Below are positions 56,459 to 64,000 of a stretch of DNA of 64,000 nucleotides, in pieces. The stretch is from contig NZ_JAAQTO010000028.1 of NCBI RefSeq assembly GCF_011742165.1, forward strand, positions 1 through 64,000. The letters run 5' to 3'. Position 1 is the stretch's first letter. Every line of letters begins with the position of its first letter. The notes below the pieces were generated by a model that saw only the letters and a list, made by a program, of their open reading frames with translations, had not been told where the DNA came from and searched no databases. A program made the position numbers and the translations under genes. This DNA is from Billgrantia bachuensis (GTDB lineage: Bacteria > Pseudomonadota > Gammaproteobacteria > Pseudomonadales > Halomonadaceae).

Positions 56459-56743
56459 ATGAGAACGTCCCGCTTGCTCACCCTGGCCATCTTGCCCCTC
56501 ATGTTGGCCCTGGCCGGCTGCAGCTATTCGCCGGCGCGGATCACGCCCGAGCCTCTGGTCGTGGTCGATGGCTCCCATCGTCACTATCACGGTGACAGGC
56601 ATGATCATCACCGCGAGCGCTACGCGAAGCGCCACTATTATCGTGACGGCCACCGATATTACGACGATCGCCGTTATCGGAACCGACACCGTCATCGTGG
56701 CGGCTTCTGTCCACCCGGGCTGGGTATGCAGGGCCGTTGCTGA
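56459..56743 (+). CDS. Small His/Arg/Tyr-rich lipoprotein 2 (paralogue)
   Basis: 94 residues with lipobox LALAGC. The mature N-terminus CSYSPARITPEPLVVVDG and C-terminus GGFCPPGLGMQGRC match lipoprotein 1, while an inserted basic middle (residues about 39-80) is rich in His, Arg, Tyr and Asp. It is 109 bp downstream of lipoprotein 1 in the same direction. The pair looks like a tandem duplication followed by insertion. Confidence 0.75.
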   Translation: MRTSRLLTLAILPLMLALAGCSYSPARITPEPLVVVDGSHRHYHGDRHDHHRERYAKRHYYRDGHRYYDDRRYRNRHRHRGGFCPPGLGMQGRC

Positions 56744-56768
56744 TAGGTAGCGGGCCGGTTTCAAGATG

Positions 56769-56810
56769 CCGCTCGGCAGGGTAGTGTAGGAGTTTCCCTG
56801 ACCGAGCGGG
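56769..56810. terminator. Long hairpin between lipoprotein 2 and the AraC gene
   Basis: CCGCTCGG-CAGGG, 14-base loop, CCCTG-A-CCGAGCGG: 13 paired bases with one bulge. It lacks a U-tract and lies 15 bp before the araC start codon. It may end the lipoprotein transcript or attenuate the araC leader. Confidence 0.4.
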
Positions 56811-56825
56811 CGTCAAGAAACCGTC

Positions 56826-57596
56826 ATGTCTCTACTCGACCTGCGTGCCTCCAACCTGGGCCAGGAACATGTCGCCCATGCCCATACGCATCACCAGTTG
56901 ATCCTGGCGACTTGCGGTGTCACCGAACTCGATATCGAGGGCATCGGCGATCGCGTGACCGGTGGGCGTGGTTGCCTGATTCCCTGTGCGAGTCACCATG
57001 AGTACGAAGGTGATGGCCGCAATCGCACGCTGGTGCTCGACGTGCCACTGGCCGCGCTGGACGGCATGCGCGACGGTGAGGACCTGCAGCGTCTGTTCGA
57101 GCGGCCGCGTTTCTTTCCCGTATCGACCCGCCTCAATCATCTTGCCGTCACGCTGATGGCCCAGCTCGAACAGTTCCCGGCGCTGCACAGCGAGATCGCT
57201 GCGCTGCTGCTGCGCGCGCTTTATCTGCAGCTCAAGGACGAGGCGCCGAGTACGGCTCCATTCGGCCGCCACGCCAGTGAGCGTATCGACCTCGACAGTC
57301 TTGATGTCTGGATCGACCGGCATCTTGCCGACGAGATCCGCGTCGACCAACTGGCGGCGCTGTGTGCCCTGAGTCCAGGGCATTTCCATGCACTGTTCCG
57401 TGAACTCACCGACGCCACGCCCTTGGCCTACGTGCAGCAGCGCCGGCTCGAGCATGCCCGGGCGCTGGTTCGGCACAGTCGCCTGAGCCTGGGGCATATT
57501 GCCAGCCTGGTCGGCTTTTGCGATCAAGGCAGCTTCAGCCGCGCCTATCGGCGTCATTTCGAGGTTTCCCCTTCCAGCGAGCGTCGCCATTGCTGA
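56826..57596 (+). CDS. AraC-family transcriptional regulator (before the TRAP operon)
   Basis: 256 residues: N-terminal cupin with HAHTHHQLILATCG (about 17-30) and a C-terminal double HTH (IRVDQLAALCALSPGHFHALF about 181-201 and SLGHIASLVGFCDQGSFSRAYRRHF about 220-244). The cupin His could sense a ligand. The stop codon lies inside the first of two 21-bp-phased direct repeats that precede the TRAP operon, so it is the likely activator of that operon. Confidence 0.87.
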   Translation: MSLLDLRASNLGQEHVAHAHTHHQLILATCGVTELDIEGIGDRVTGGRGCLIPCASHHEYEGDGRNRTLVLDVPLAALDGMRDGEDLQRLFERPRFFPVSTRLNHLAVTLMAQLEQFPALHSEIAALLLRALYLQLKDEAPSTAPFGRHASERIDLDSLDVWIDRHLADEIRVDQLAALCALSPGHFHALFRELTDATPLAYVQQRRLEHARALVRHSRLSLGHIASLVGFCDQGSFSRAYRRHFEVSPSSERRHC

Positions 57597-57629
57597 GTCT
57601 GGGGCAAGAAGAGGTGAGTCAGGGGCAAG
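57594..57629. promoter_or_regulatory. 21-bp-phased direct repeat, AraC-type operator for the TRAP operon
   Basis: TGAGTC-N-GGGGCAAG occurs at 57594-57608 and 57615-57629, 14 of 15 bases identical with a period of exactly 21 bp (two helical turns). A degenerate third GGGGCGCAAG lies at 57631-57640. The first copy overlaps the TGA of the AraC gene. It is 69 bp before the dctP start, the place of an activator site upstream of a -35. No strong sigma-70 boxes are evident. Confidence 0.7.
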
Positions 57630-57697
57630 CGGGGCGCAAGGTCTCCTCTTAGGCTTGATGTGGAAATCCATAAAACACAATCATAATGAGGTGGATC

Positions 57698-58771
57698 ATG
57701 ACCCCGAAGTCGCTGACCCGTCTGGCAGCGCTCGCCGCACTACCGCTGGCCATTGCCAGCGCCAACGTCCAGGCGCAATCCCACGAAATGGCCATCGCCA
57801 CGCTGTTGCCCGAGGACATGAGCAACAACGAGGTCTACCCGGCGCTGGTGCACTTCAAGAACCTGGTCGAGACCCGCACCAACGGTGAGGTAGAAGTCGT
57901 GATCTTCGGTGGCGGCCAGCTCGGTTCCGAAGTGGAGACCGCCTCCGAAGTGCAGGGCGGGCGGACGCTGCAGTCGACGATCATCACCACGGGTGCGATG
58001 TCGTCCTTCTACGACGACTACCAGCTGATGACCGCCCCGTTCCTGTTCGACAACTGGCGCCAGGCCTGGGCATTCTTCGATAGCGAATGGTTTGCCGATT
58101 TCATGTCCGGCACCATCGAGGAAGCCAACATGCGCTACCTCGGCACCTTCGACGATGGCGGCGGTTTCGTGGCGTTCACCAACAATGAGCGCTTGATCGA
58201 GACGGTGGAGGACCTGGAAGGGCTCAACATTCGCACCGAGGAGAACCCGGGGCACGTGGCGATCATGAAGGCACTGGGGGCCTCGGCCACGCCGCTGCCA
58301 TGGGGCGAATTGATCACGGCACTGGAGACCGGCCTGGCCGATGGCCAGTTCAATGCGCCGGTGCTCAATACGACCTTCAACTTCGACGAGGTAACCGACT
58401 ACACCACGCTCACCGGCCACGTCTACAACAGTGCCGCCTGGCTGATTAGCGAAGACTGGTTTCAGGAACTGAGTGAGGAGCAGCAGGTAGCCGTCGTCAC
58501 CTCGGCGCGCGAGGCCATCGAGCTCTCCCACGGTATGTCGGGGGCACTGGCTACCGCCAGTTGGGAGGAGTCCTGCGAGCGTTTCGAAGCGTGCCATATC
58601 ATGCCCACGGAAGAGCGTGAGCGGATGGCGGACATCGCCCGGCCGGCGTGGAAGGAGTGGATAGTCGGTGACTTCGGCATCGAGGAAGAGCGTGTCGATG
58701 CCTTCCTCGCGGAAGTGTCCCGAGTCGGGGAGGAAGTGGCCGAGTCGGACGCGGCGGTCTATGGCCAGTAG
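57698..58771 (+). CDS. dctP: TRAP transporter substrate-binding protein DctP
   Basis: Periplasmic receptor of a TRAP importer, 357 residues with a signal peptide (MTPKSLTRLAALAALPLAIASANVQA). DctP motifs FGGGQLGSEVETASEVQGG and MRYLGTFDDGG and the conserved Asn/Arg region of the ligand site (FDEVTDYTTLTGH) are visible. The start at 57698 has AGGTGG 5 bp upstream; the ATG at 57686 does not. Its ligand is unknown: TRAP systems usually bind carboxylates, so an N-acyl amino acid or carboxylated amine is plausible here. Confidence 0.9.
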   Translation: MTPKSLTRLAALAALPLAIASANVQAQSHEMAIATLLPEDMSNNEVYPALVHFKNLVETRTNGEVEVVIFGGGQLGSEVETASEVQGGRTLQSTIITTGAMSSFYDDYQLMTAPFLFDNWRQAWAFFDSEWFADFMSGTIEEANMRYLGTFDDGGGFVAFTNNERLIETVEDLEGLNIRTEENPGHVAIMKALGASATPLPWGELITALETGLADGQFNAPVLNTTFNFDEVTDYTTLTGHVYNSAAWLISEDWFQELSEEQQVAVVTSAREAIELSHGMSGALATASWEESCERFEACHIMPTEERERMADIARPAWKEWIVGDFGIEEERVDAFLAEVSRVGEEVAESDAAVYGQ

Positions 58772-58801
58772 CCCACGGTTCGCTTGCGTGCCCAACGTCG
58801 C

Positions 58802-58828
58802 CCCTCGGCCGGTAAGGCCGGTCGAGGG
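58802..58828 (+). other. Intercistronic hairpin between dctP and dctQ
   Basis: CCCTCGGCCGG-TAAGG-CCGGTCGAGGG, 11 bp with one G-T wobble, lies 17 bp before the dctQ start and has no U-tract. Such a stem after a binding-protein gene typically stabilises the dctP message relative to the membrane genes. Confidence 0.6.
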
Positions 58829-58845
58829 CCCTTCGAGGTGAACCG

Positions 58846-59406
58846 ATGCAACTCCTTCGGCCCTTGCGCCGCCTGAGCAACGTGGTCAATCAGGTGGCGA
58901 TCGTGATCTGTGTGGCCTGCGTGCTGATCATGCTGGGCATTTCGTTCACGGCGTTTCTCTATAAGCTGATCACGGGCAGCTCGCTGAGCTGGACCTATTC
59001 GCTGGCGCGGCTGTTCCTGCCCTGGATCGGCTTTCTCTCGATGACCATCTCGCTGCGCTACGGTGAGCACGTAGCCATGACGCTGCTGGTACGCAGCCTG
59101 CCGCGTGCGCTGCTGCAGTTCGCCGCGGGCTTGTGCCTGGCGGTGATCGGCCTGTTCGGTGCGTTGCTGCTGTGGTACGGCTGGGATTACTTCCTGGGCG
59201 CTTCCCAGGTCTACATGGTCTCGGATCGAATCCAGATTCCCGGCAAGTTCACCGCCATCGTGATGCCTATCAGCGGTGCTGTCATCCTGCTTCACCTGGT
59301 ACAGGGCTTCGCCCTGCTCGAGCACTTCATCGATGACGAGACGGTCATCGACGAGCTGATCGAGACCATCGACACCGAAACCATCGAAACGGAGAAGCGC
59401 ACATGA
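58846..59406 (+). CDS. dctQ: TRAP transporter small membrane subunit DctQ
   Basis: 186 residues with four hydrophobic helices (about 14-34, 44-65, 82-103, 126-150), the size and layout of DctQ. Its acidic C-terminus (DDETVIDELIETIDTETIETE, in two parts) may be a cytoplasmic tail. The stop overlaps dctM by 4 bp. Confidence 0.9.
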   Translation: MQLLRPLRRLSNVVNQVAIVICVACVLIMLGISFTAFLYKLITGSSLSWTYSLARLFLPWIGFLSMTISLRYGEHVAMTLLVRSLPRALLQFAAGLCLAVIGLFGALLLWYGWDYFLGASQVYMVSDRIQIPGKFTAIVMPISGAVILLHLVQGFALLEHFIDDETVIDELIETIDTETIETEKRT

Positions 59407-60680
59407 CGCCTGCTATCGTGACCTTCGTCGTGCTGCTGCTGATTGGTGCTCCGGTGGCGGTGGTGATGGCGCTTTCCGGCCTGGCCGGCGGCTTTGCCAT
59501 GGGCGGCGAGCGCATGCTCGGGATCATCGCCGATCGCATGTTCTCCGGCGTCTCCGGTTTCCTGCTGATCGCCGTTCCCTACTTCATCTTCACCGCCGAG
59601 CTGATGAACCAGGGCGGACTGACCCACAAGCTGATCGCCTTCAACAATGCCCTGTTCGGGCGCGTGCGCGGGGCGCTCTCTCACGTTAACGTCTCGGTGT
59701 CGGTGTTCTTTGCCGGCCTGACCGGAGCAGCGATTACCGATACCGTGGCCATCGGCAAGATCATGATTCCCGAGATGAAGCGGCAGGGCTACGACGCGGA
59801 ATATGCAGCCGCGATCACAGCCTGCTCTTCAATCATCGGGCCCATCATCCCGCCCAGCGTGGTGATGGTGGTCTATGCCACGTTGCTGCGCGACATCTCG
59901 GTGATCGACCTGTTCGCCGGCGGCATCATACCCGGGCTGTTGATGGCACTGGCCCTGCTCGGCGTCAGCTTCTTCCTGGCCTGGAAACGGGGATATCCCA
60001 AGCAGGCGCCGACGCCCTTCAAGGTGGCGGTCTTTTCGTTCCTGGCGGCGCTGCCGGCGATGATCGTGCCGCTGATCATCCTGGGGGGCATTCTTTCGGG
60101 CCTGACCACCATTACCGAGGCGTCCGGGTTCGCCGCCGTCTATGCCATTGCGATCGGCGTGTTGCTCTATCGCAACCTTAGCTGGCAAAAGATCTGGCAC
60201 TCGCTGGTGGTGACGGTGCGCTTCTCGGGCGTGGTGTTCTTTCTGCTTGCCACCTCGGCAGTGCTCGGCTGGTTCGTGACGCGTTCCGGAATCGCACGAG
60301 ACGCGGCGGGCCTGATCACCACCTTCAGCGACTCGGCCTTCCTCCAGCTGATGCTGGTTTGTGCGCTGCTGATCATGATCGGCACCGTGATGGACGTACT
60401 GCCGGCGCTGGTGGTGGTGGCGCCGGTCCTGGTACCGGCGATGATTCAGCTGGGGTTCGATCCGCTACACTTTGCCATCCTGATGATCGTGGTGCTCAAT
60501 ATCTCCAATGTGACGCCGCCGGTAGGAATGACCCTGATGACGGCGGCGCGCATCGCCAACGTGCCGTACGAACGGGCGATCGTCGCTTCGCTGCCGTTCT
60601 ACGTGGCGTTCCTGGTGGTCATCGTGCTGCTCGCGGCCTTTCCGGCGCTCTCCACCTGGATCCCTTCGCTGCTCGACTGA
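59403..60680 (+). CDS. dctM: TRAP transporter large membrane subunit DctM
   Basis: 425 residues with 11 to 12 helices. Family features are SVFFAGLTGAAITDTVAIGK, SIIGPIIPPSVVMVVYATL and NISNVTPPVGMTLMTAARIA. The ATG follows the overlap with dctQ. It forms the Na+-coupled channel for the DctP ligand and is followed by HDAC-like, RidA and OCD genes in the same direction. Confidence 0.93.
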   Translation: MTPAIVTFVVLLLIGAPVAVVMALSGLAGGFAMGGERMLGIIADRMFSGVSGFLLIAVPYFIFTAELMNQGGLTHKLIAFNNALFGRVRGALSHVNVSVSVFFAGLTGAAITDTVAIGKIMIPEMKRQGYDAEYAAAITACSSIIGPIIPPSVVMVVYATLLRDISVIDLFAGGIIPGLLMALALLGVSFFLAWKRGYPKQAPTPFKVAVFSFLAALPAMIVPLIILGGILSGLTTITEASGFAAVYAIAIGVLLYRNLSWQKIWHSLVVTVRFSGVVFFLLATSAVLGWFVTRSGIARDAAGLITTFSDSAFLQLMLVCALLIMIGTVMDVLPALVVVAPVLVPAMIQLGFDPLHFAILMIVVLNISNVTPPVGMTLMTAARIANVPYERAIVASLPFYVAFLVVIVLLAAFPALSTWIPSLLD

Positions 60681-60707
60681 GGAACGCTGAATGCAAGGAA
60701 CGATACG

Positions 60708-61742
60708 ATGAAGTTCTTCTACCATCCCGACCAGGAGTACCACGCACCTGCCAGCTTTCTGGTGCGTGGCCAGCTCACGGCCTCCCCGGAGGGGCCGGTG
60801 CGCGCCGAGATGCTGTCCCAGGGATTGGCCGCATCGGGCTTTACCTTGAGCGAGCCGGAAGAGGTCGATACCCCGCGCCTGCGCAGCCGACTGGCCCAGA
60901 TCCACACGCCGCGCTACCTCGACTTTCTCGAGACCATCCACGCCCGCTGGCGCGAGCTGCCCGGGGCTTCCGAACTGGTGATGCCCAACATTCACCCGTG
61001 CGGCGGCGGCCACCACTATCCGCGCCACCCGGTGGGGCAGGCAGGCTGGCACTTGCACGACATGGCATGCCCCATCGGCGCCGACAGTTTCCGCGGCATT
61101 CTGGCCAGTGCGGCCACCGCCCAGGCCGCAGCCGAGGCATTGCTCGCCGGCCACGGTACCACCTATGCGCTGTGCCGCCCGCCGGGCCACCACGCCGGGC
61201 CGGACCGGGCAGGGGGTTTCTGCTGCCTCAACAACTCGGCGCTGGCGGCCACGGTGCTGCGCGAGCAGTTCAAGCGCGTGGCGATCCTCGACGTGGACCT
61301 GCACCACGGCAACGGTACCCAGGACATCTTCTACTACCGGGGCGATGTCTGGACCGGTTCGCTGCACGTGGACCCGGCCGACTTCTATCCCTTCTTCTGG
61401 GGCGGTGCCAACGAGGAGGGCATGGGTGAGGGGCTCGGCGCCAACGTCAACCTGCCGCTGCCGCTGGGCAGCGACGGCACCGTCTTTCTCGATGCTCTGG
61501 AGACGCTGGTTGAACGCATGCAAGCTTTCCGCCCCGAGGCGGTGGTGATCGCGCTGGGGCTGGATGCCCATCGCGACGATCCGCTGGCCGGCATGACCCT
61601 CGAGACCGAGGATTTCGCCGTGGTTGGCCAACGCCTGCGTCGGTTGGGACTGCCCACCGCGCTGGTACAGGAGGGCGGTTATCCTACCGAGCACCTGGAT
61701 GCCAACCTGGCCGCCTTCATGCAGGGTTTCACCGGCGGCTGA
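60708..61742 (+). CDS. Histone-deacetylase-family amidohydrolase 1 (acetylpolyamine-type)
   Basis: Zn-dependent deacylase of class II HDAC/acetylpolyamine amidohydrolase type, 344 residues. RPPGHHAGPD with the catalytic His pair is near 157, the zinc motif DVDLHHGNG near 193, and LGLDAHRDDPL and VQEGGYPTEH complete the site. It is the first enzyme gene after DctM (27-bp gap). In bacteria this fold removes acetyl or other acyl groups from polyamines, lysine or small amines; the substrate here is unknown. Confidence 0.88.
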   Translation: MKFFYHPDQEYHAPASFLVRGQLTASPEGPVRAEMLSQGLAASGFTLSEPEEVDTPRLRSRLAQIHTPRYLDFLETIHARWRELPGASELVMPNIHPCGGGHHYPRHPVGQAGWHLHDMACPIGADSFRGILASAATAQAAAEALLAGHGTTYALCRPPGHHAGPDRAGGFCCLNNSALAATVLREQFKRVAILDVDLHHGNGTQDIFYYRGDVWTGSLHVDPADFYPFFWGGANEEGMGEGLGANVNLPLPLGSDGTVFLDALETLVERMQAFRPEAVVIALGLDAHRDDPLAGMTLETEDFAVVGQRLRRLGLPTALVQEGGYPTEHLDANLAAFMQGFTGG

Positions 61743-61823
61743 CGCCACTCTCGCAACGTGCAAATATCCTCAATCTGCAGTATCGACTGTTCCCGACATC
61801 CAACATCATCGAGAGAGACCGAC

Positions 61824-62189
61824 ATGATCGACATGAGCGTTCATTACCATGAAAGCAACTCCCGCATGAGCCAGATCGCCGTACATAACGGCACTGTCTA
61901 CCTGGCGGGCCAGGTGCCGAGTGACGCCACCGCTGACATGCGCGGCCAGACCGAGCAGGTGCTGGCGCGAATCGACGAGCTGCTGGCCCAGGCCGGCACC
62001 TCCAAGCGGAACCTGCTGTCAGCCCAGGTCTGGGTGACCGACATGGCGGAGTTCGGCCAGATGAATGAGGCCTGGGAGGCCTGGGTGGTACCGGGCCGCC
62101 CGCCGGTGCGCGCCGCGCTCGAGGCCAAGCTGGCCAAGCCCGAATGGAAGGTCGAGATCATGGTAGTCGCGGCCCTGCCGGAGGCCTGA
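61824..62189 (+). CDS. RidA-family protein
   Basis: 121 residues of YjgF/RidA fold (IAVHNGTVYLAGQVPSD; PPVRAALEAKLAKPEWKVEI). The conserved Arg 96 is present, but the last Glu of the archetypal RidA pocket appears as Met in VEIMVVA, so classical imine deaminase activity is uncertain. ATG after GAGAGAGAC. It lies between the first HDAC and the OCD gene, so it may clear reactive imines made by the pathway. Confidence 0.85.
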   Translation: MIDMSVHYHESNSRMSQIAVHNGTVYLAGQVPSDATADMRGQTEQVLARIDELLAQAGTSKRNLLSAQVWVTDMAEFGQMNEAWEAWVVPGRPPVRAALEAKLAKPEWKVEIMVVAALPEA

Positions 62190-62190
62190 G

Positions 62191-63132
62191 ATGCGAATCG
62201 TCACAGCCGAGGAAGTGGCCGGCGCACTGCCCTGGCCGGCGCTGGTCGAACGCCTGGCGCTGACGTTCCGCGAGGGCGTGGAATCACCGCCGCGCCATCA
62301 TCACGCCATGCATCGGCCGGATGGCGAGGCCACCATGCTGCTGATGCCGGCCTGGGAACGGGCCGGTTACATCGGCGTGAAGATGGTCAATGTCTTTCCC
62401 CAGAACGCCGACCACGGCCTGCCGGCCATTGCCGGCGTCTACCTGCTCAGCGAGGGCGCCCATGGGCGCCCATTGGCTTGCCTCGATGGCAGCGAGCTGA
62501 CCCGGCGCCGCACCGCGGCGGCCTCGGCCCTGGCGGCTCGCGAGCTGGCCCGGGAGGACGCCGAGAGCCTGTTGGTGGTTGGCACCGGCAAGCTGGCCCC
62601 GATGGTGATCGAGGCCCACGCCGCGGTGCGTCCGGTCAAGCGTGTACGGATCTGGGGGCGGAACCCGGAGAAGGCGCGGCGCCTGGCTGCCGAATACGCC
62701 GATCGTTTCGACTGCGAAGCGGTGGAAGATCTCGAAGCGGCCGTGCGCGAGGCCGATCTGATCAGCTGCGTGACGCTCTCCACCGAGCCGCTGGTTCGCG
62801 GTGAATGGCTTGTGCCGGGTACCCATCTCGACCTGGTCGGGGCGTTTCGCCCGACCATGCGCGAAACCGACGCCGAGTGCCTGCGCCGCGGCGAGGTGTT
62901 CGTCGATACCTATACCGGCGCCCAGGGTGAAGCGGGCGACATACTCCAGGCCATCGAGGAGGGGGCGTTCGCCCTCGACGACATCGCTGCCGAACTGAGC
63001 GAGCTGATGCGCGGCGACAAACCCGGTCGCAGCTCGGCCGAGGCCATCACCGTCTTCAAGTCGGTGGGTGCGTCGCTGGAGGACTTGGCGGCCGCCATCG
63101 AAGTCTGGGAGCAACTGGAGGGGTGTGCATGA
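62191..63132 (+). CDS. Ornithine cyclodeaminase/mu-crystallin-family dehydrogenase
   Basis: NAD(P)-dependent enzyme of 313 residues. Substrate-site Lys 64 lies in IGVKMVNVFPQN, the Rossmann loop GTGKLAP near 132, and a conserved GAFRPTMRETD near 216. Family members include ornithine cyclodeaminase, alanine dehydrogenase, ketimine reductase and the EutC-like ectoine enzyme, so the reaction is open. It starts 1 base after the RidA stop and overlaps the next HDAC start by 4 bp. Confidence 0.85.
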   Translation: MRIVTAEEVAGALPWPALVERLALTFREGVESPPRHHHAMHRPDGEATMLLMPAWERAGYIGVKMVNVFPQNADHGLPAIAGVYLLSEGAHGRPLACLDGSELTRRRTAAASALAARELAREDAESLLVVGTGKLAPMVIEAHAAVRPVKRVRIWGRNPEKARRLAAEYADRFDCEAVEDLEAAVREADLISCVTLSTEPLVRGEWLVPGTHLDLVGAFRPTMRETDAECLRRGEVFVDTYTGAQGEAGDILQAIEEGAFALDDIAAELSELMRGDKPGRSSAEAITVFKSVGASLEDLAAAIEVWEQLEGCA

Positions 63133-64000
63133 GGAATAGTGGCAGGACCGGCTTCTTCTGGCACGAGCGCTGCTTCTGGCACGACCCCGGAGCCATCGGA
63201 GTGTTCTCAGGGCCGGGAGAGTTCCTGCAGCCGCAACCCGCTTCGGAGAGCCCCGAGAGCAAGCGCCGGCTGAAGAACCTGCTCGAGGTCTCGGGGTTGA
63301 TCGACGAGCTCGACGTACGCAAGGCCCCGCCGGCCAGCCGCGAGGACCTGGCGCGCTTCCATACCGGCCGTTATCTCGACGAGCTGGAGGAAGGCGACAT
63401 GACCCGAGGCGGCGACGCCGGTGAATGCGCTCCCTATACGCCGGGCAGCCTGGCCGCAGCCCGCCAGTCGGCGGGGCTGGCGATTGCCGCGGTAGAGGCG
63501 GTAGCCAGCGGCGAGCTGGCCAACGCCTATGCCCTGTGCCGGCCGCCGGGGCATCATGCGGAGGCCGACCGCGGCCGCGGTTTCTGCCTGCTGGGCAACG
63601 TCCCGGTGGCGGTGATGCGCGCCCGGGCGAAGGGACAGGCCAAGCGCGTGGCGATACTCGACTGGGACGTGCACCACGGTAACGGCCAGCAGGCAGCGTT
63701 CTACGACGACCCCGACGTACTCACCGTGTCGATTCATCAGGCCGGCAACTATCCGCTGGACAGCGGCGATTTCGACGAACTGGGCGAGGGGGCGGGGTAT
63801 GGCGCCAACCTCAACCTTCCGCTGCCGCCTGGCAGCGGCATCGGCGCCTACCGCTATGCGATGCAGGAACTGGTACTGCCCGCCATCGGCGGCTTCGCCC
63901 CGGACCTGATCGTCGTGGCCAGCGGCTATGACGCTTGCGCCAAGGACCCGCTGGGCAAGATGATGCTCAACAGTGCCGCCTTCGCCGCCATGACCCAGCA
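63129..64000 (+). CDS. Histone-deacetylase-family amidohydrolase 2 (3' end outside window)
   Basis: A second class II HDAC-like deacylase, open from ATG 63129 to the window end (290 residues seen; these proteins are usually about 370). Motifs are RPPGHHAEADRGRGFCLLG near 138, DWDVHHGNGQQ near 178, and VVASGYDACAKDPLGKMM near the end. It differs clearly from the first HDAC in its N-terminus (TGFFWHERCFWHDPG), so the two are not recent duplicates. Its ATG overlaps the OCD stop by 4 bp. Confidence 0.85.
   Translation, partial: MRNSGRTGFFWHERCFWHDPGAIGVFSGPGEFLQPQPASESPESKRRLKNLLEVSGLIDELDVRKAPPASREDLARFHTGRYLDELEEGDMTRGGDAGECAPYTPGSLAAARQSAGLAIAAVEAVASGELANAYALCRPPGHHAEADRGRGFCLLGNVPVAVMRARAKGQAKRVAILDWDVHHGNGQQAAFYDDPDVLTVSIHQAGNYPLDSGDFDELGEGAGYGANLNLPLPPGSGIGAYRYAMQELVLPAIGGFAPDLIVVASGYDACAKDPLGKMMLNSAAFAAMTQ

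Noticed and set aside
60465-61763. 432-codon minus-strand frame
   Set aside because: Antisense to dctM and the first HDAC gene.
57698-64000. Ectoine/hydroxyectoine degradation cluster
   Set aside because: A TRAP system and an OCD-family gene occur in ectoine clusters, but the ectoine hydrolase, the DoeB-type deacetylase and the aminotransferase are absent, and the deacylases here are HDAC-type.

Overview
The window is 64 kb of dense, GC-rich, single-copy chromosome from a heterotrophic gammaproteobacterium. A halophile of the Halomonas group is the likeliest source. The reasons are indirect: the GC-biased codon use, a complete Mrp-type Na+/H+ antiporter operon, TRAP and tripartite tricarboxylate (TTT) uptake systems, a liuABCD leucine operon and fatty-acid/branched-chain regulator sites of gammaproteobacterial type. 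I see no rRNA, tRNA, insertion sequence, phage gene or CRISPR array. Almost all DNA is coding, and most of the many overlapping ORFs are antisense shadows of real genes.

Layout. 1-3384: oligopeptide ABC transporter (oppB partial, oppC, fused oppDF), ending at a hairpin shared with a convergent FadL porin that has two PsrA-like sites upstream. 5-8 kb: a VOC protein, a YitT membrane protein and a RecJ-like DHH exonuclease with a TTG start. 8.3-14.3 kb: liuABCD leucine/isovalerate catabolism behind a perfect 16-bp palindrome. 14.4-16.5 kb: SbtA-family bicarbonate transporter with a divergent LysR regulator. 16.5-21.3 kb: TctCBA tripartite uptake, a GntR/UTRA regulator and a divergent LigI-like hydrolase. 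21.3-26.1 kb: flavoprotein monooxygenase, OsmC, DUF4242 and SARP-type regulator genes. 26.2-28.4 kb: a cysteine synthase-glutaredoxin fusion and an AhpD-like protein. 28.4-34.2 kb: the mrp operon with fused A and B subunits. 34.5-42.9 kb: an AcoR-type sigma-54 activator and a divergent operon with a clear -24/-12 promoter. That operon encodes a GMC dehydrogenase with its Tat-exported small subunit, an acetoin-dehydrogenase-like E1, a free lipoyl-domain protein, an E2 catalytic core and a lipoate ligase. 42.9-49.9 kb: a secreted VOC protein, a GltS-like symporter, CorA, an AraC regulator with an EamA exporter, and a patatin lipase. 49.3-54.7 kb: a stress/detoxification set (FMN reductase, two pirins, ABM and isochorismatase-like proteins) with a divergent LysR regulator, then TfoX. 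54.7-56.8 kb: an MFS transporter with a coupled 41-residue membrane peptide, and two paralogous small lipoproteins. 56.8 kb to the end: an AraC regulator, a DctPQM TRAP transporter, two histone-deacetylase-like amidohydrolases, a RidA protein and an ornithine-cyclodeaminase-family dehydrogenase.

Most units pair a transporter with a few catabolic enzymes and an adjacent or divergent regulator, and several candidate operators are visible as palindromes or direct repeats. The most interesting systems are: (i) the TRAP/HDAC/RidA/OCD/HDAC operon with a 21-bp-phased AraC-type direct repeat, which looks like a pathway for an N-acylated amine; (ii) the sigma-54-driven operon joining a periplasmic alcohol-type dehydrogenase to a split lipoyl-dependent dehydrogenase with its own ligase but no E3; and (iii) the CysK-glutaredoxin fusion beside a SARP/DUF4242/OsmC/monooxygenase unit. 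All functions are read from sequence features and family knowledge; none was checked by a search.
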